64,000 bases of DNA from Calothrix sp. PCC 6303 (GCF_000317435.1 NC_019751.1:6448001-6512000), one strand, 5' to 3'. Shown: positions 39,127-50,258, counted from the stretch's first letter. The notes: a model not told the origin generated them from the letters alone. Numbers and translations are program-made.

Positions 39127-39984
39127 CTAGTCAAATAATCCAAAATCTAAAATCTTTTGAGCTAATTGAACATGTAGGTTGTGACTAGCTTTGTAAGCTA
39201 AAAAATGAGTTTGGGGAAAAACTCCCAATAAACTCAAATCTCCTACTAGATCCAAAATTTTATGACGTACTGGCTCATTTGCATACCTCAGGGGTGGGTT
39301 TAGCCATCCTGCTGATCCACAAACGAGTGCATTATCTAAACTACCACCTTTAATTAACCCAGATCGCTGTAAGTGTTCGATTTGATGCTGCAACCCAAAT
39401 GTTCGGGCTGGGGCAATTTCGCTGATGAATGTTTCACAAGTTCTTTCTGATGGGCTACCTAGCGAGAAACTGTACCATTGATTACCAATTGCTGGCAGAT
39501 CGAAGTCGATGCCGTAGCTAAAGCGGGTTTCGTTTGCGGGCATTGCACAAACAAAGGCATCATCTTGGCGAACCCAAATTGGTTCCTGAATAACTGGAAT
39601 ATGGGGTAATTTGTCTGTGGTTTGTGCTAATAGCCCAACAGATTGAATACTTTCTACCCAGAGTTTTGCTGAACCATCTAGCAGGGGAATTTCTGCCCCA
39701 TCAATTTCAATGCGGGCATTATCCACACCCATCACTGCTAAAGTCGCCAGCAAATGCTCTACAGTGCGGACGCAAGCCTCTTCTTTTCCCAATTGTGTAG
39801 AAAGTAAGGTTTGGTTCACCGCAGCCACTTGGGCGGGGATAATTGGAGCATTTGGTAAATCAACTCGGACGAAATAGCGTCCGCTGCCTGGGGCTGCGGG
39901 TAAGATGCGAATCTGGGTAATATTACCGCTATGAAGTCCAATTCCCCTTTGGATGACTTCAGCGGCGATGGTATGCTGATGCAT
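39127..39984 (-). CDS. lpxC: UDP-3-O-acyl-N-acetylglucosamine deacetylase
   Basis: LpxC is the zinc deacetylase that commits UDP-acyl-GlcNAc to lipid A. The 285-residue protein has zinc ligands His77 (TVEHLLA), His241 and Asp245 ([10 protein letters not shown]), and a further conserved His260. The N-terminal [18 protein letters not shown] is typical. It starts the lpxC-fabZ-lpxA-lpxB run just after the Omp85 gene, with a dispersed palindromic repeat in the gap between them. Confidence 0.96.
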   Translation of the reverse strand: MHQHTIAAEVIQRGIGLHSGNITQIRILPAAPGSGRYFVRVDLPNAPIIPAQVAAVNQTLLSTQLGKEEACVRTVEHLLATLAVMGVDNARIEIDGAEIPLLDGSAKLWVESIQSVGLLAQTTDKLPHIPVIQEPIWVRQDDAFVCAMPANETRFSYGIDFDLPAIGNQWYSFSLGSPSERTCETFISEIAPARTFGLQHQIEHLQRSGLIKGGSLDNALVCGSAGWLNPPLRYANEPVRHKILDLVGDLSLLGVFPQTHFLAYKASHNLHVQLAQKILDFGLFD

Positions 39985-40018
39985 GTTTTTATTGATTTGT
40001 CAAATTTGAAACTTGGCT

Positions 40019-40107
40019 GATATAGCAGTGGACATCTCGGCTAGGACATAGATATTTATCTAAAAGGGAACAGGTAAATGTCCTAATAAAATGGCTACAG
40101 CTATATT
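40019..40107. repeat. dispersed palindromic element, copy A
   Basis: About 89 bases between the Omp85 stop and lpxC. It contains GCAGTGGACATCTCGG, then TAGGACAT, an AT-rich centre with CTAAAAGGGAA, ATGTCCTAATAAAA, and a closing CTACAGCTA. The arms TAGGACAT and ATGTCCTA are inverted, and outer ends ATATAGC and GCTATAT also pair. A near-identical copy lies at 63148-63249, so this is a dispersed MITE-like or REP-like element. Confidence 0.85.
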
Positions 40108-42537
40108 TTAGAATCTTTCCCCAATACCGAAGTTGATGCGGCTATCACCTTCATCGCTAATGCCGTAGTCGATGCGGATTGGTCCGAGGGGAGATTGTAC
40201 CCGTACACCTAAACCGTAGCCATAACCTGTGCCACTTTTATTGAGTACGTCGGCAGGTCGGGTGCTGGTTCCTAGGTCGCTACCAACGTCGAAGAATAAT
40301 GCCCCACTGACAACCGAGAATACAGGGAAGCGGTATTCTACTGATGCTTGAACGTAACTGCGTCCACTTCCCAATGCACCTTCTTCGTAGCCGCGTACAG
40401 AGTTACTACCACCGATGGAAAATGCTTCATATGGTGGTAAGTCTCCGAGAATTGTTCCGGCTTGAACGTTAAAGGCTAGGGATTGGGGTCCTTTGGTAAA
40501 GTTGGTAAATTTGACGGGGAAATATTGGCTGTAGCTACCACGGACACGGGTTAAAAAGATATTTCCTAAGCCGACGGGAACAGATTGATCAACACCGATA
40601 CGGAGGAAAGATCCTTTTGTGGGTTGGAGAGAATTATTTCGGCGATCGCGTGATGCGCCAAGTTGTACTAATAATAAATCGTCTTTACCTTCTCCCGAAG
40701 CGCTCAAATCAACTTCTTTGTTGGGATCTTTGTTGACTCTACCTACTTTGCGAACATCACCATCAGAATCTAAGGTTGATACTCTTTGGTACTGTAATCC
40801 TGCTGAGGCTACCCATTCTGAGCTTTTGAAGGGGTCTTTGGAAAGGGGGCGAGTAAAGGTGACTCCACCACCTGTACGGGTGACGCGGGGTCTATCTCCG
40901 TCTTCGTCTGGTCTGCTGGGATCGAATGTTTCGATGTTGTCGTCTTTGCCGTCAAAAATTAGGGAAATTGATCTTCTGCGGAAGGCATTGACGGTGTAAG
41001 AAGTGCGGTAGGGATCTCCAGCAATCCAGGGATCTGTAAACCGGACATCAAAGAGTAGTTCCCTAGTACCAACTTGAAATTCTGTACCTAATTTCTGGTT
41101 TCTGCCACCCAGGTTTTGCTCTTGGTAGCTAATGGTACCAAATAACCCGCTGGAGGAACTGATACCTGCACCTGCGGCGATGGAACCGCTGTTACGTTCA
41201 ACTACGTTAACCACAACGTCAACTTTGCTGGGGTCACTTGCCGGATCAAGTGAGACGTTGACATCTTCAAATAATCCCAAGCCGAATACTCGCTGTAAGT
41301 CCCGTTGGATGATGTTCCTATTAAAGGTTTTTCCAGGTTTGAGTTCTAATTCACGAGTAATAATATAATTGCGTGTGCGTCCGCGAATTGGATCGCCTTT
41401 CTCGTTGGTTTCTTGCCCATCTTTATTGCGGAAACGGACGCGAATATTTTCCACTACACCTTCGGCAATTTGCAGGTTGACAACGCCGTTTTCGCTAACT
41501 TGTGGGGCACCAATGATGTTTGCTAGGACATAACCTTGGTCTTGATAACGTTTGGTTAGTTGTTTGATGCCTTCTTGTAATTCTTTTAGGTTGAGGATTC
41601 TACCATATTGAGATTTAAATATTTCATCAACCTCTTTGGCAGGTAGAACTGAAGGGATATCACTACCTGGGTTGGCTTGAATTTGAACTTTGGTTAAAAC
41701 TGGGTTGGCTGCCACAACAAAGCTGACTCGTACTCCTAAAGGTGTATCTTCGGGTGTGGCTTGAACGTTGGAAAAGAAGCCTGTGGCAAAAATAGCGTTG
41801 ATGTCTTCCTGAAGTTGGGATTTTGTGGTGGTTCTCCCTGCTTGGGTACGGATAACTCGGTAAACTTCCTGTTCTAATTCTGGTGCTAGTTGTCCTGATT
41901 GGGGCTTAACTACCACTTCAGAAACTAAAACGCGAGGTTCTGCGGCGTTATTTTCTGGGGCTGCTTGATTTGGTTGTCCAAAATTTATATCTGGCTGGGT
42001 TGGTTGCCCTGTAGGGCTATTTGGCGCGGGTACAGTATTTGGTTGTTGTTCTATTGCTGGTGGATTTTCCGGAACTGGTTCTGGGAGAGGAACAGGGGCA
42101 GGAGTTTGACTGATAATGGGTTTTTGTTGAGTCCCTGTAGTGGGTGTTTGCCCTGTAACTGTAACCACGGTTCCCAATTTTTTTAATAAGGATTGATTGG
42201 GTTTGTTTGTGGTGTTGAGGGGGGAAATGGATACAGATGGCTTGAGTAAAGCGGCTTGGTTTAGTTTATTTGCCGTTTTTTCCCAATTGCTTGGTACTAC
42301 TACGGGTGTTTTGAGACTATCAGCTTGATTTACTGTCGGAACAATAATTTGCTGTGATGTTTTTTCCAATCCTGAATCAGTGACAGGTGCTGTCACTTTT
42401 TCCTGTGGCTGATCTATTACTGAAGTGGTGACTTCAGGATTTATCTGTTCTTGAGAAGTTTGAGCATTTACACTCAACGAACTGCCTAGGGGGGCTGTAA
42501 TTGCCACCATTGTCGCCAAAACCGGAGATAAGCGCAT
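40108..42537 (-). CDS. bamA: Omp85/BamA outer-membrane assembly protein
   Basis: This Omp85 protein inserts beta-barrel proteins into the outer membrane and is the relative of plastid Toc75. The product is 809 residues from the ATG at 42535-42537, which has AGAGGA about 11 bases upstream; a GTG nine codons earlier is also open. It has a signal peptide, a Pro/Gln-rich linker (about 140-200), three POTRA domains (about 205-455), and a 16-strand barrel to the end (GNIGERF-type C-terminus, here NFGIGERF). Three POTRAs and a proline-rich region are the cyanobacterial pattern. It lies between purC and lpxC. Confidence 0.95.
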   Translation of the reverse strand: MRLSPVLATMVAITAPLGSSLSVNAQTSQEQINPEVTTSVIDQPQEKVTAPVTDSGLEKTSQQIIVPTVNQADSLKTPVVVPSNWEKTANKLNQAALLKPSVSISPLNTTNKPNQSLLKKLGTVVTVTGQTPTTGTQQKPIISQTPAPVPLPEPVPENPPAIEQQPNTVPAPNSPTGQPTQPDINFGQPNQAAPENNAAEPRVLVSEVVVKPQSGQLAPELEQEVYRVIRTQAGRTTTKSQLQEDINAIFATGFFSNVQATPEDTPLGVRVSFVVAANPVLTKVQIQANPGSDIPSVLPAKEVDEIFKSQYGRILNLKELQEGIKQLTKRYQDQGYVLANIIGAPQVSENGVVNLQIAEGVVENIRVRFRNKDGQETNEKGDPIRGRTRNYIITRELELKPGKTFNRNIIQRDLQRVFGLGLFEDVNVSLDPASDPSKVDVVVNVVERNSGSIAAGAGISSSSGLFGTISYQEQNLGGRNQKLGTEFQVGTRELLFDVRFTDPWIAGDPYRTSYTVNAFRRRSISLIFDGKDDNIETFDPSRPDEDGDRPRVTRTGGGVTFTRPLSKDPFKSSEWVASAGLQYQRVSTLDSDGDVRKVGRVNKDPNKEVDLSASGEGKDDLLLVQLGASRDRRNNSLQPTKGSFLRIGVDQSVPVGLGNIFLTRVRGSYSQYFPVKFTNFTKGPQSLAFNVQAGTILGDLPPYEAFSIGGSNSVRGYEEGALGSGRSYVQASVEYRFPVFSVVSGALFFDVGSDLGTSTRPADVLNKSGTGYGYGLGVRVQSPLGPIRIDYGISDEGDSRINFGIGERF

Positions 42538-42767
42538 TTTATTTAAATTCCTCTTCACGTCCACACACCGTCACAAAGTAGTTATTTAGTCATTAGCTAA
42601 TAGTCTTTGGTCAATAGTCAAGAGTCAAGGCTGTTTTTGGATTTGTTTGTCCTCGCTATTAGACTATTAACAATAGCGCAGCATGGTGGAAACTTGCTCT
42701 TAAAGCTGTCAGATTCAGTTTTCTTTCTTTGCTGCTGGCTTTGAAGTAGTTGACTACTATCTTCCGA

Positions 42768-43508
42768 CTATTGCTGATTTTCCACCGCTTTTAACACCCG
42801 TTGTAAAACCTCTTGGTAGGCATCTTCCACGTTGCCTAAGTCTTTACGAAAGCGATCTTTATCCAATACGCGGCGATTGGAATCGTCTTGAGTGGAAATG
42901 TCCCACAAACGGCAGGTATCTGGGCTAATCTCATCTGCTAGTAGTATCTGTTGTTGCGAGTCCATGCCAAACTCTAGCTTAAAGTCCACCAAAGTTATGT
43001 CACATTGCCGAAAAAACCCAATGAGAAATTGGTTGATTTGCAATGCTAGATGAGTAATTGCTTCCACTTGTTCCGGTGTGGCTAGTTCTAGGAGTGTAAT
43101 GCGATCGCTTGTTAAGAGCGGGTCGCCTAATTCGTCCTTTTTATAGTAAAAGTCTACTAGGGGAACTTTTAAAACTGTGCCAAGTGCTAATCCTGTTTGC
43201 TGACATAGACTGCCTGCTGCAATATTCCTGACTACTACCTCTAGGGGTACTATTTTTACTGCTCGCACTAGCATTTGATTTGGCGATACACTGTTTATAT
43301 AGTGTGTTTTTACACCAACTTTTTCTAATTCTGCAAATAATTTGGCAGAAATAATGCAATTAATAACTCCTTTTCCGGTGATGGTTCCCTTTTTTTGAGC
43401 GTTGAAGGCAGTTGCATCGTCTTTAAAATCAGCCAGTAGAATATCAGGATCTTCCGTAGAGTAGATAACTTTGGCTTTACCTTCGTATAACTTTTTATTC
43501 ACAGACAT
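42768..43508 (-). CDS. purC: SAICAR synthetase
   Basis: PurC joins aspartate to CAIR using ATP in purine synthesis. The 246-residue protein has the KLYEGKAKVIYST start, FKDDATAFNAQKKGTI, the VRNIAAGSL motif and the metal/aspartate-binding segment LADEISPDTCRLWD. All are complete. It lies upstream of the Omp85 gene on the same strand, with a 230-base gap. Confidence 0.97.
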   Translation of the reverse strand: MSVNKKLYEGKAKVIYSTEDPDILLADFKDDATAFNAQKKGTITGKGVINCIISAKLFAELEKVGVKTHYINSVSPNQMLVRAVKIVPLEVVVRNIAAGSLCQQTGLALGTVLKVPLVDFYYKKDELGDPLLTSDRITLLELATPEQVEAITHLALQINQFLIGFFRQCDITLVDFKLEFGMDSQQQILLADEISPDTCRLWDISTQDDSNRRVLDKDRFRKDLGNVEDAYQEVLQRVLKAVENQQ

Positions 43509-43864
43509 AGTGGAGAATTGGTTTTTGAGCTTTTAGCTTAATTATTTTATCTTTAACTTATCAACCTTTATACTATTGAATCTTAACTGATAAGGTTTGA
43601 CCCACTCTTGGTATGATACTTATCTAATTCTGTATTTGAAGTTACAGTATTAGATAAATTGATAATTCAATTCCCTATTTTAAATATCAGTTTTTTTGCG
43701 GTTGTGTTAGTTAAGTTCGTTGAGGCAAAATAAGTATATACTAATACAATTATATTTGTCTTTTTGGCGAGAATGTATATATTCAGTATAATAGGTGATA
43801 ATAATTATCAATTGTTACTTACCAGAAGACCGGATTTTTAATGATGGGAGGATAAATTTAATCA
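43509..43864. other. 356-base divergent gap upstream of purC
   Basis: AT-rich spacer between divergent purC and the small gene at 43865. It should hold both promoters. TTAGATAA-like direct motifs recur near 43620-43660. A GGGAGG ribosome site at 43846-43851 precedes the GTG start of the plus-strand gene. No small gene was recognised. Confidence 0.45.
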
Positions 43865-44137
43865 GTGGACAAAAGAAAAATGGAAAAGGACGATTTTCTT
43901 TATCCTCGTAGTCGTTACTACGGTCAAGTTAAGCCAGAAAATTTGGTTTTTAACGCCAATCTCCAAGAGTTTGCTCAGAAAATAAGTTTTATTTGTAATC
44001 TAGAAACTTCTGGCAAGCTGTCTCCCGAAGATGCTTATGAGCAAATCAAAAGCTTGTGGAAGCAATTGAAACAAGCAAGAAAGCAACTTAAAGTTGGCGA
44101 GAATTTATTCCAGAGTGAGGGGGATAGCCCAGAATAA
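43865..44137 (+). CDS. small conserved cyanobacterial protein
   Basis: The 90-residue protein begins with DFLYPRSRYYGQVKPENLVF and has a helical C-terminal half (LSPEDAYEQIKSLWKQLKQ). It resembles a small conserved cyanobacterial family of unknown function. The start is taken as GTG at 43865 because GGGAGG lies 13 bases upstream. An ATG at 43880 would drop only five residues and is possible. It ends about 80 bases before the convergent end of the cyclase gene. Confidence 0.75.
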   Translation: MDKRKMEKDDFLYPRSRYYGQVKPENLVFNANLQEFAQKISFICNLETSGKLSPEDAYEQIKSLWKQLKQARKQLKVGENLFQSEGDSPE

Positions 44138-44219
44138 CCCATCGGCAGCGAGTTAGAACATTGCGTTGCAATTTTAATAAGTAAGTATTGATACAGTTCC
44201 CTATTTCCTACATTTGTCA

Positions 44220-46871
44220 TTATTTCTGACTTGTTGTCCATACTCCATCCCAAGAGGCAAATGGGGGTTTATGTAAGTAGTTTGCGGCGCGTTCGATGTG
44301 AATTTTTACAGCGTAGTCTTGAGGACGAATTTTCCTTGCGGCTTCAAAACAATCAATTGCCGTGGCAAAATCCCGTGATGAGTAAGCATCCCTCCCAGCA
44401 TGATAATGTGAAATAAATTCTTGGGTATTGGCATCTGGTGGTGTAGTGCGATCGCTAATTAATTCATAGATATTCACAGCTTGGTGTTTCCCTTTGACGC
44501 GGATTTTATCTAGCTGTCTTGCCCAAATGCGATCGCTGCACAAATTGTAAGTAAATTCGCTTAAAATAATATCACAACCATATTCTTTAGTTATACCTTC
44601 TAGGCGAGAACTCAAATTTACCCCATCCCCAATAACTGTATAGTCCATCCGCTTATGGGAACCAATATTCCCAGAAACCACTTCCCCAGAACTTAAACCA
44701 ATACCAATATTAATCGAAGGTTGTTGCTCAATGATACGGCGTTGATTAAATTCTTCGAGACGTTTTCGCATTTCTAAAGCTGCTTGGACAGATTTCCAAG
44801 CGTGGTTTTCCGTAAGCGGTAAAGGTGCCCCAAATACAGCCATTAGTGCATCACCAATAAATTTATCTAGGGTACCTTCGTGGTTGAAAACTGCTTCCAC
44901 CATCGTTTCAAAATATTGATTTAGCAGCGAAACCACTTCAGCAGCACCAAGATTTTCCGTAAGTGTCGTGTATCCGCGAATATCGGAAAATAGAATGGTG
45001 ACATCTTTTCGTTCCCCCACCATTAATGCATCCTCCCCCAATTCCATCACCTGTTCGGCAACATGGGGAGTGAGATAGCGATACATGGTGGTTTTCATGC
45101 GTTTTTCGCGGCTGATATCTTCCAATACCACCAGTCCCCCCCGTACACCTCCTTCTGGGTTAGTTAGGGGGTTGACAGTGAGATTGATGCTACGTTCAAT
45201 TTGCTGGATCTGGTTAGCACTCAGTAGCTGAGACTGGGGGGTGAGTGGTTGATTCCAAGGAATAAAGACTTGGGGAGTAGTGCGTTCACGAAGTGTCTCC
45301 GTTGCGTTAGCTTCCCGCAGGGTAGGAGAATCGCCAAGTGTTTCCGGAGTGGATTTGCGGACTGCTAAAATCGAGTGATAATTCTGACTTATAGAGTCTT
45401 TATCCTGGCTAGAAATATCTGGAATTCGGTATATTCCTACAGTTAAATTTTGTTCAGGAACATAATGTTTAGCTCCGGTTTTTAAACTATCTTGTAAGCG
45501 CATTTGTAAGTTTTCGATTGGCACTATATCCCAAACAAAACGGTTGAGGATATGATGCTCCCAAAATAGTTTATTACTTTTACCTATGCCTTCGCATAGG
45601 TTACAGCCTAATAGTTCTAAAGCAGCATCATTAATTGTGACAATTTTGCCTTCCATGTTGGTGGAGATTACTGCATCAGAAAGGCTTTGTAAAATATCTT
45701 TTTGATACTGCTTTTCCAGTAGAACACTTTCAAATAAACGAGCATTTTCCAAAGCAATTCCAGCTTGGATATTAAAGGCTCGCATAAATTCTTCATCGGA
45801 AGCCGTAAAACTTCCCTTTTGCTTATTAATTAACTGTGTGACTCCAATTAATTCATTTGCTGAATTAAACACAGGTAAACACAAAATGTTTCGTGTAAAG
45901 TATCCGGTTTTTTGGTCAGTTGTCGGGTCAAAACGTGGATCTTTGTAAGCATCATTTATATTCAAAGCTTCTCCAGTGGAAGCCACATAACCAACAATTC
46001 CCTTATTAGAAGGAATGCTGATTTCCATCACAGTTTCGTCATCTGCTGCCGCTACTTTTGTCCATAATTCGTTCATCTCTTTACGATGCAAAAATAGCGT
46101 ACTACGATCAGCTTGCATCAAAATTCTGGCTTGTTCCATTACAATTTGCAAAGTTACTTCTAAATCCAAACTTTGCCCCAGAGTTTGGGTTGCCCGCAAA
46201 AGTGCAGTAACACCTCGCTGATTTCGCGCTGCCACATAAAAAGATTGACAGCTTTCTAAAATTATGCCAATTGCTGTTGCAAAGTCACGAAATCTATCTT
46301 CATCTTCGCTACTAAAAGCTGTATCACCTGTTTTATTTGCCAACTGAACAACGGCAACAACCTGATTTTTACTACTCATCACAGGCATACATAAAATATT
46401 ATGAATTTTGTAGCCCATTTGCCGTTCTAATTCTGGGCTAAATAAAGGATGAGTTGATATTTCTGCTATGTTTAAACATGTCCCTGTGCTGGCGACGTGA
46501 CCTGGTATTCCCACCGTCATGGGTGTGCGAATTTCTAAATTTTTATGGACATGATCTTGAGGGACTTTTGACCAGAGTTGTCCCTTATCATTATCAACCA
46601 AAAAAATCGTTGTGTGTTCTGCTTGGAGTATTTGACCAATTTTCGATGTGATTGCTTCCAGTACCTTTTCTAGCATGGTTTCTAGGGCTTCGTTATTGAG
46701 TAAATCAATTGCCCGTAGAAATTGCTCAAATTCGGCAGTAATAAAATCGAGTAAGCAAGCAAATTCATTCACAGAAATGTCTTGAACTCGGTGCAGTAGG
46801 GGATTAGCCAGGTTTACTTGTGTGAGTTCAGTTAATGTAGCCAAGACGCTACCAGCGTTGGGAAGTGTCAT
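44220..46871 (-). CDS. GAF-GAF-PAS class III adenylate cyclase (CyaB1-like)
   Basis: The 883-residue protein makes cAMP. Domains in order: GAF-A at about 60-210 with an NKxF-DE pattern (LANKTGDTAFSSEDED), GAF-B at about 240-380 (INKQKGSFTASDEE), PAS at about 385-510, cyclase domain at about 620-800, and one TPR-like hairpin near the end. Metal-binding Asp630 (LFSDIRGYTT) and Asp674 (KFIGDALMAVF), substrate Lys670 and Thr745 (DYTVIGDG) fit class IIIb adenylate cyclases. The layout matches CyaB1/CyaB2 of Anabaena, whose GAF domains bind cAMP. ATG at 46869-46871 is preferred to a GTG 30 codons upstream. Confidence 0.93.
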   Translation of the reverse strand: MTLPNAGSVLATLTELTQVNLANPLLHRVQDISVNEFACLLDFITAEFEQFLRAIDLLNNEALETMLEKVLEAITSKIGQILQAEHTTIFLVDNDKGQLWSKVPQDHVHKNLEIRTPMTVGIPGHVASTGTCLNIAEISTHPLFSPELERQMGYKIHNILCMPVMSSKNQVVAVVQLANKTGDTAFSSEDEDRFRDFATAIGIILESCQSFYVAARNQRGVTALLRATQTLGQSLDLEVTLQIVMEQARILMQADRSTLFLHRKEMNELWTKVAAADDETVMEISIPSNKGIVGYVASTGEALNINDAYKDPRFDPTTDQKTGYFTRNILCLPVFNSANELIGVTQLINKQKGSFTASDEEFMRAFNIQAGIALENARLFESVLLEKQYQKDILQSLSDAVISTNMEGKIVTINDAALELLGCNLCEGIGKSNKLFWEHHILNRFVWDIVPIENLQMRLQDSLKTGAKHYVPEQNLTVGIYRIPDISSQDKDSISQNYHSILAVRKSTPETLGDSPTLREANATETLRERTTPQVFIPWNQPLTPQSQLLSANQIQQIERSINLTVNPLTNPEGGVRGGLVVLEDISREKRMKTTMYRYLTPHVAEQVMELGEDALMVGERKDVTILFSDIRGYTTLTENLGAAEVVSLLNQYFETMVEAVFNHEGTLDKFIGDALMAVFGAPLPLTENHAWKSVQAALEMRKRLEEFNQRRIIEQQPSINIGIGLSSGEVVSGNIGSHKRMDYTVIGDGVNLSSRLEGITKEYGCDIILSEFTYNLCSDRIWARQLDKIRVKGKHQAVNIYELISDRTTPPDANTQEFISHYHAGRDAYSSRDFATAIDCFEAARKIRPQDYAVKIHIERAANYLHKPPFASWDGVWTTSQK

Positions 46872-47514
46872 GGGTGTTTTTGGGTTAGGGATTCTATATA
46901 TGTTTAAGATTTGGGATTTAGAGTTGAATGTGTCCCATTCCAATACTGAATTTATGGGCACGACTAAATCTTTCTACTGAAATCCCTAACCAATTTTAGT
47001 AGCATATGCAGCAATTGCTACATATTAATTGCGATCGCTTAAAATCTAAACACTCCGATTCATGTTTAGGTGAGATGTCACTTAATCTAGTGAAATATCG
47101 CACTTTTGGGTATTTGTATAAGTTTAGAAAATGTTTTGGCTCAATTAAGATTTAAATAACTAAAGTTTAATATGTTAAGATGTCAGGAAATTTTAACATA
47201 TAGAAAAATTGATCTACGGATTGACGGTAGTTTCAGGATGCTATATTCTGATACTCACGGGAGGCGTATAACTTTTATTATTGCCTAGTCTGAAAGTATT
47301 ATTTTGACGTTGTTTTTTTTGTCGGCAAATAAGCCAAGAATTAATTTTGTAATGTAAACATCGATTTGAGCTTTGATTACGGTTGACAATTTTCAGAATC
47401 GTTTTTTTCATTTTCACTATGCTGTACTAATAGTCTGTCAATTTTATTTTGACAGACTACTAGTACAGGTCGGCTTAAATCCCCGAGTGAAACTTGAATA
47501 ACTATTAACTGATT
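46872..47514. other. 643-base gap between cyclase and sqdX genes
   Basis: No gene is seen. A HIP1 site lies near 47032. A long near-perfect inverted repeat occupies 47422-47468 (listed separately). The rest is AT-rich and should carry the cyclase promoter at its left end. Confidence 0.5.
47422..47468. repeat. 19-bp inverted repeat downstream of sqdX
   Basis: Left arm CTGTACTAATAGTCTGTCA (47422-47440) and right arm TGACAGACTACTAGTACAG (47450-47468) flank a 9-base loop. One position mismatches in plus-strand RNA, but becomes a G-U pair in minus-strand RNA, the strand of sqdX. It lies 47 bases after the sqdX stop. No U-run follows, so it could be a terminator of unusual type, a 3' stabiliser, or a dispersed palindrome. 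Confidence 0.75.
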
Positions 47515-48651
47515 TCACGCTGCAACTTTTGTGGATTGCGAGTAGATAACTTGCTGATAATAACTGTGTAATTGACGGGTAGCTGCTGCCCATCCCCAAC
47601 GTTCCGCTTCATTTCGAGCATTTTGGCGGATGGCTTCTCGTTCTTCGGTTTCTGCTAAGAGTCGTAGTGTGGCAGCTATAGCACCTGCATCGTCAGCTTG
47701 CGGGTCAAATAAATAACCATTGACTCCATCAGTGACAATATCGGGAATTCCTCCGGAATTTGCCGCTACCACTGGACACCCTGCTGCCATTGCTTCTAAA
47801 AGTACCAATCCCAGGGTTTCGGTGCGGGATGGGAAAATAAATGCATCAACACTGGCAAATGCCGAACCTAATTCCACCCCTTTGAGATAACCGACAAAAA
47901 ATGTGTTGGTACCTGCAAAGTGTTTTTCTAAAGCTTGGCGGTGGGGTCCATCGCCTACTAATGCTAATCTGGCGTTGGGAATTGCTGTGAGAATAGGCTT
48001 GATGCGTTCAATTTCCTTTTCTGCTGAGAGTCGCCCAACATAAAGTAATAATGGGTTATCAGGGTGGTTTTGGGAAAGACGCGATCGCATTTCCAAACTA
48101 ACCCTACTGGGATGGAATGTTTCGGTATCTACCCCCCGTTGCCACAAATCTACTCGTTCAATTCCATGTGCTGTTAATTCATTGCACATTGCTGTGGAGG
48201 TACACAAATTCAATGCAGCTTGGTTATGTGCTGTTTTGAGTAATTCCCAAAGCAAGCCTTCTAAAGCGGCTAAACCGTAATGTTGTAGATATTGTGGTAG
48301 ATGTGTGTGATATGAAGCGATGAGGGGAACATGGTGTAACTTGGCATGAATTATCCCCGATACACCTAAGACTGCTGGGTTAACTACATGGATAATATCA
48401 GGTCGAAACCGCTCTAAAGCTTCACCAATGGAAGGACGGGGTAAAGCTAACTTTAATTCTGGATACAGTGGTAGTGGAAAACCTGACACACCATAGATTT
48501 TTGCTCCTTTATACTCGGTCATTCCACCTTCAGGACAAACAACTAATACCTGGTTTCCTTGACGTTGAAGGTGATCGACGGTGTGGCTTAAACGGGTCAC
48601 AATTCCATCTACCTTGGGCAAAAAGGTTTCTGTAAAAAGAGCAATTCTCAT
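47515..48651 (-). CDS. sqdX: sulfoquinovosyldiacylglycerol synthase (glycosyltransferase)
   Basis: SqdX moves sulfoquinovose from UDP-sulfoquinovose to diacylglycerol, making the thylakoid sulfolipid SQDG. The 378-residue GT4-family protein starts RIALFTETFLPKVDGIVTRL and has the donor-site motif PSRTETLGLVLLEAMAAG with the EX7E glutamates, preceded by YVGRLSAEKEIERI. The assignment to SqdX rather than another GT4 enzyme rests on the adjacent upstream sqdB on the same strand, the cyanobacterial sqdB-sqdX arrangement. Confidence 0.92.
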   Translation of the reverse strand: MRIALFTETFLPKVDGIVTRLSHTVDHLQRQGNQVLVVCPEGGMTEYKGAKIYGVSGFPLPLYPELKLALPRPSIGEALERFRPDIIHVVNPAVLGVSGIIHAKLHHVPLIASYHTHLPQYLQHYGLAALEGLLWELLKTAHNQAALNLCTSTAMCNELTAHGIERVDLWQRGVDTETFHPSRVSLEMRSRLSQNHPDNPLLLYVGRLSAEKEIERIKPILTAIPNARLALVGDGPHRQALEKHFAGTNTFFVGYLKGVELGSAFASVDAFIFPSRTETLGLVLLEAMAAGCPVVAANSGGIPDIVTDGVNGYLFDPQADDAGAIAATLRLLAETEEREAIRQNARNEAERWGWAAATRQLHSYYQQVIYSQSTKVAA

Positions 48652-48655
48652 AAAT

Positions 48656-48697
48656 CAGTTATCAGTTATCAGTTATTAGTTATCAGCTATTAGTTTT
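48656..48697. repeat. heptameric short tandem repeat before sqdX
   Basis: Six tandem 7-base units (CAGTTAT three times, then TAGTTAT, CAGCTAT, TAGTTTT) sit immediately upstream of the sqdX ATG, in the sqdB-sqdX spacer. They match the heptamer type seen near 13407. Their position displaces any normal ribosome binding site, so they may affect sqdX translation. Confidence 0.7.
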
Positions 48698-48858
48698 AGC
48701 CGAAGTATGCTCAAAAAAAATCGCTAGTTGTAGTGGAGGCTGTATTCAGTTATTAGTTGCCAATTAGATTCAGGTTTTCCGTCATATCCTGAAAATCAAA
48801 GTTGGGATGGAGAGGAATGGGAAAACGCGGATTTTCCCACTCTCAACTCCTTGTTTTT

Positions 48859-50022
<1,164 letters not shown>

Positions 50023-50258
50023 TTACTCGCTGATAGCTAAATCTACCAGGTTTGTGTCCCCTCTAAACCACTATTTAGCCAGATTGTGGAGAACTTTTGT
50101 AGATAGTTAAGCACAAATTAAGGAATGTTTATAAATACCGGAGTCCTAATTTTGAGTCACAAAGCATTAAATCTAACACTGAGTGGCAAAATTCAAATCA
50201 CAGTTTTTATCCTCTAAATAGCTTTCTCAATATTGATTTACGTGAAATTAAATATCGA

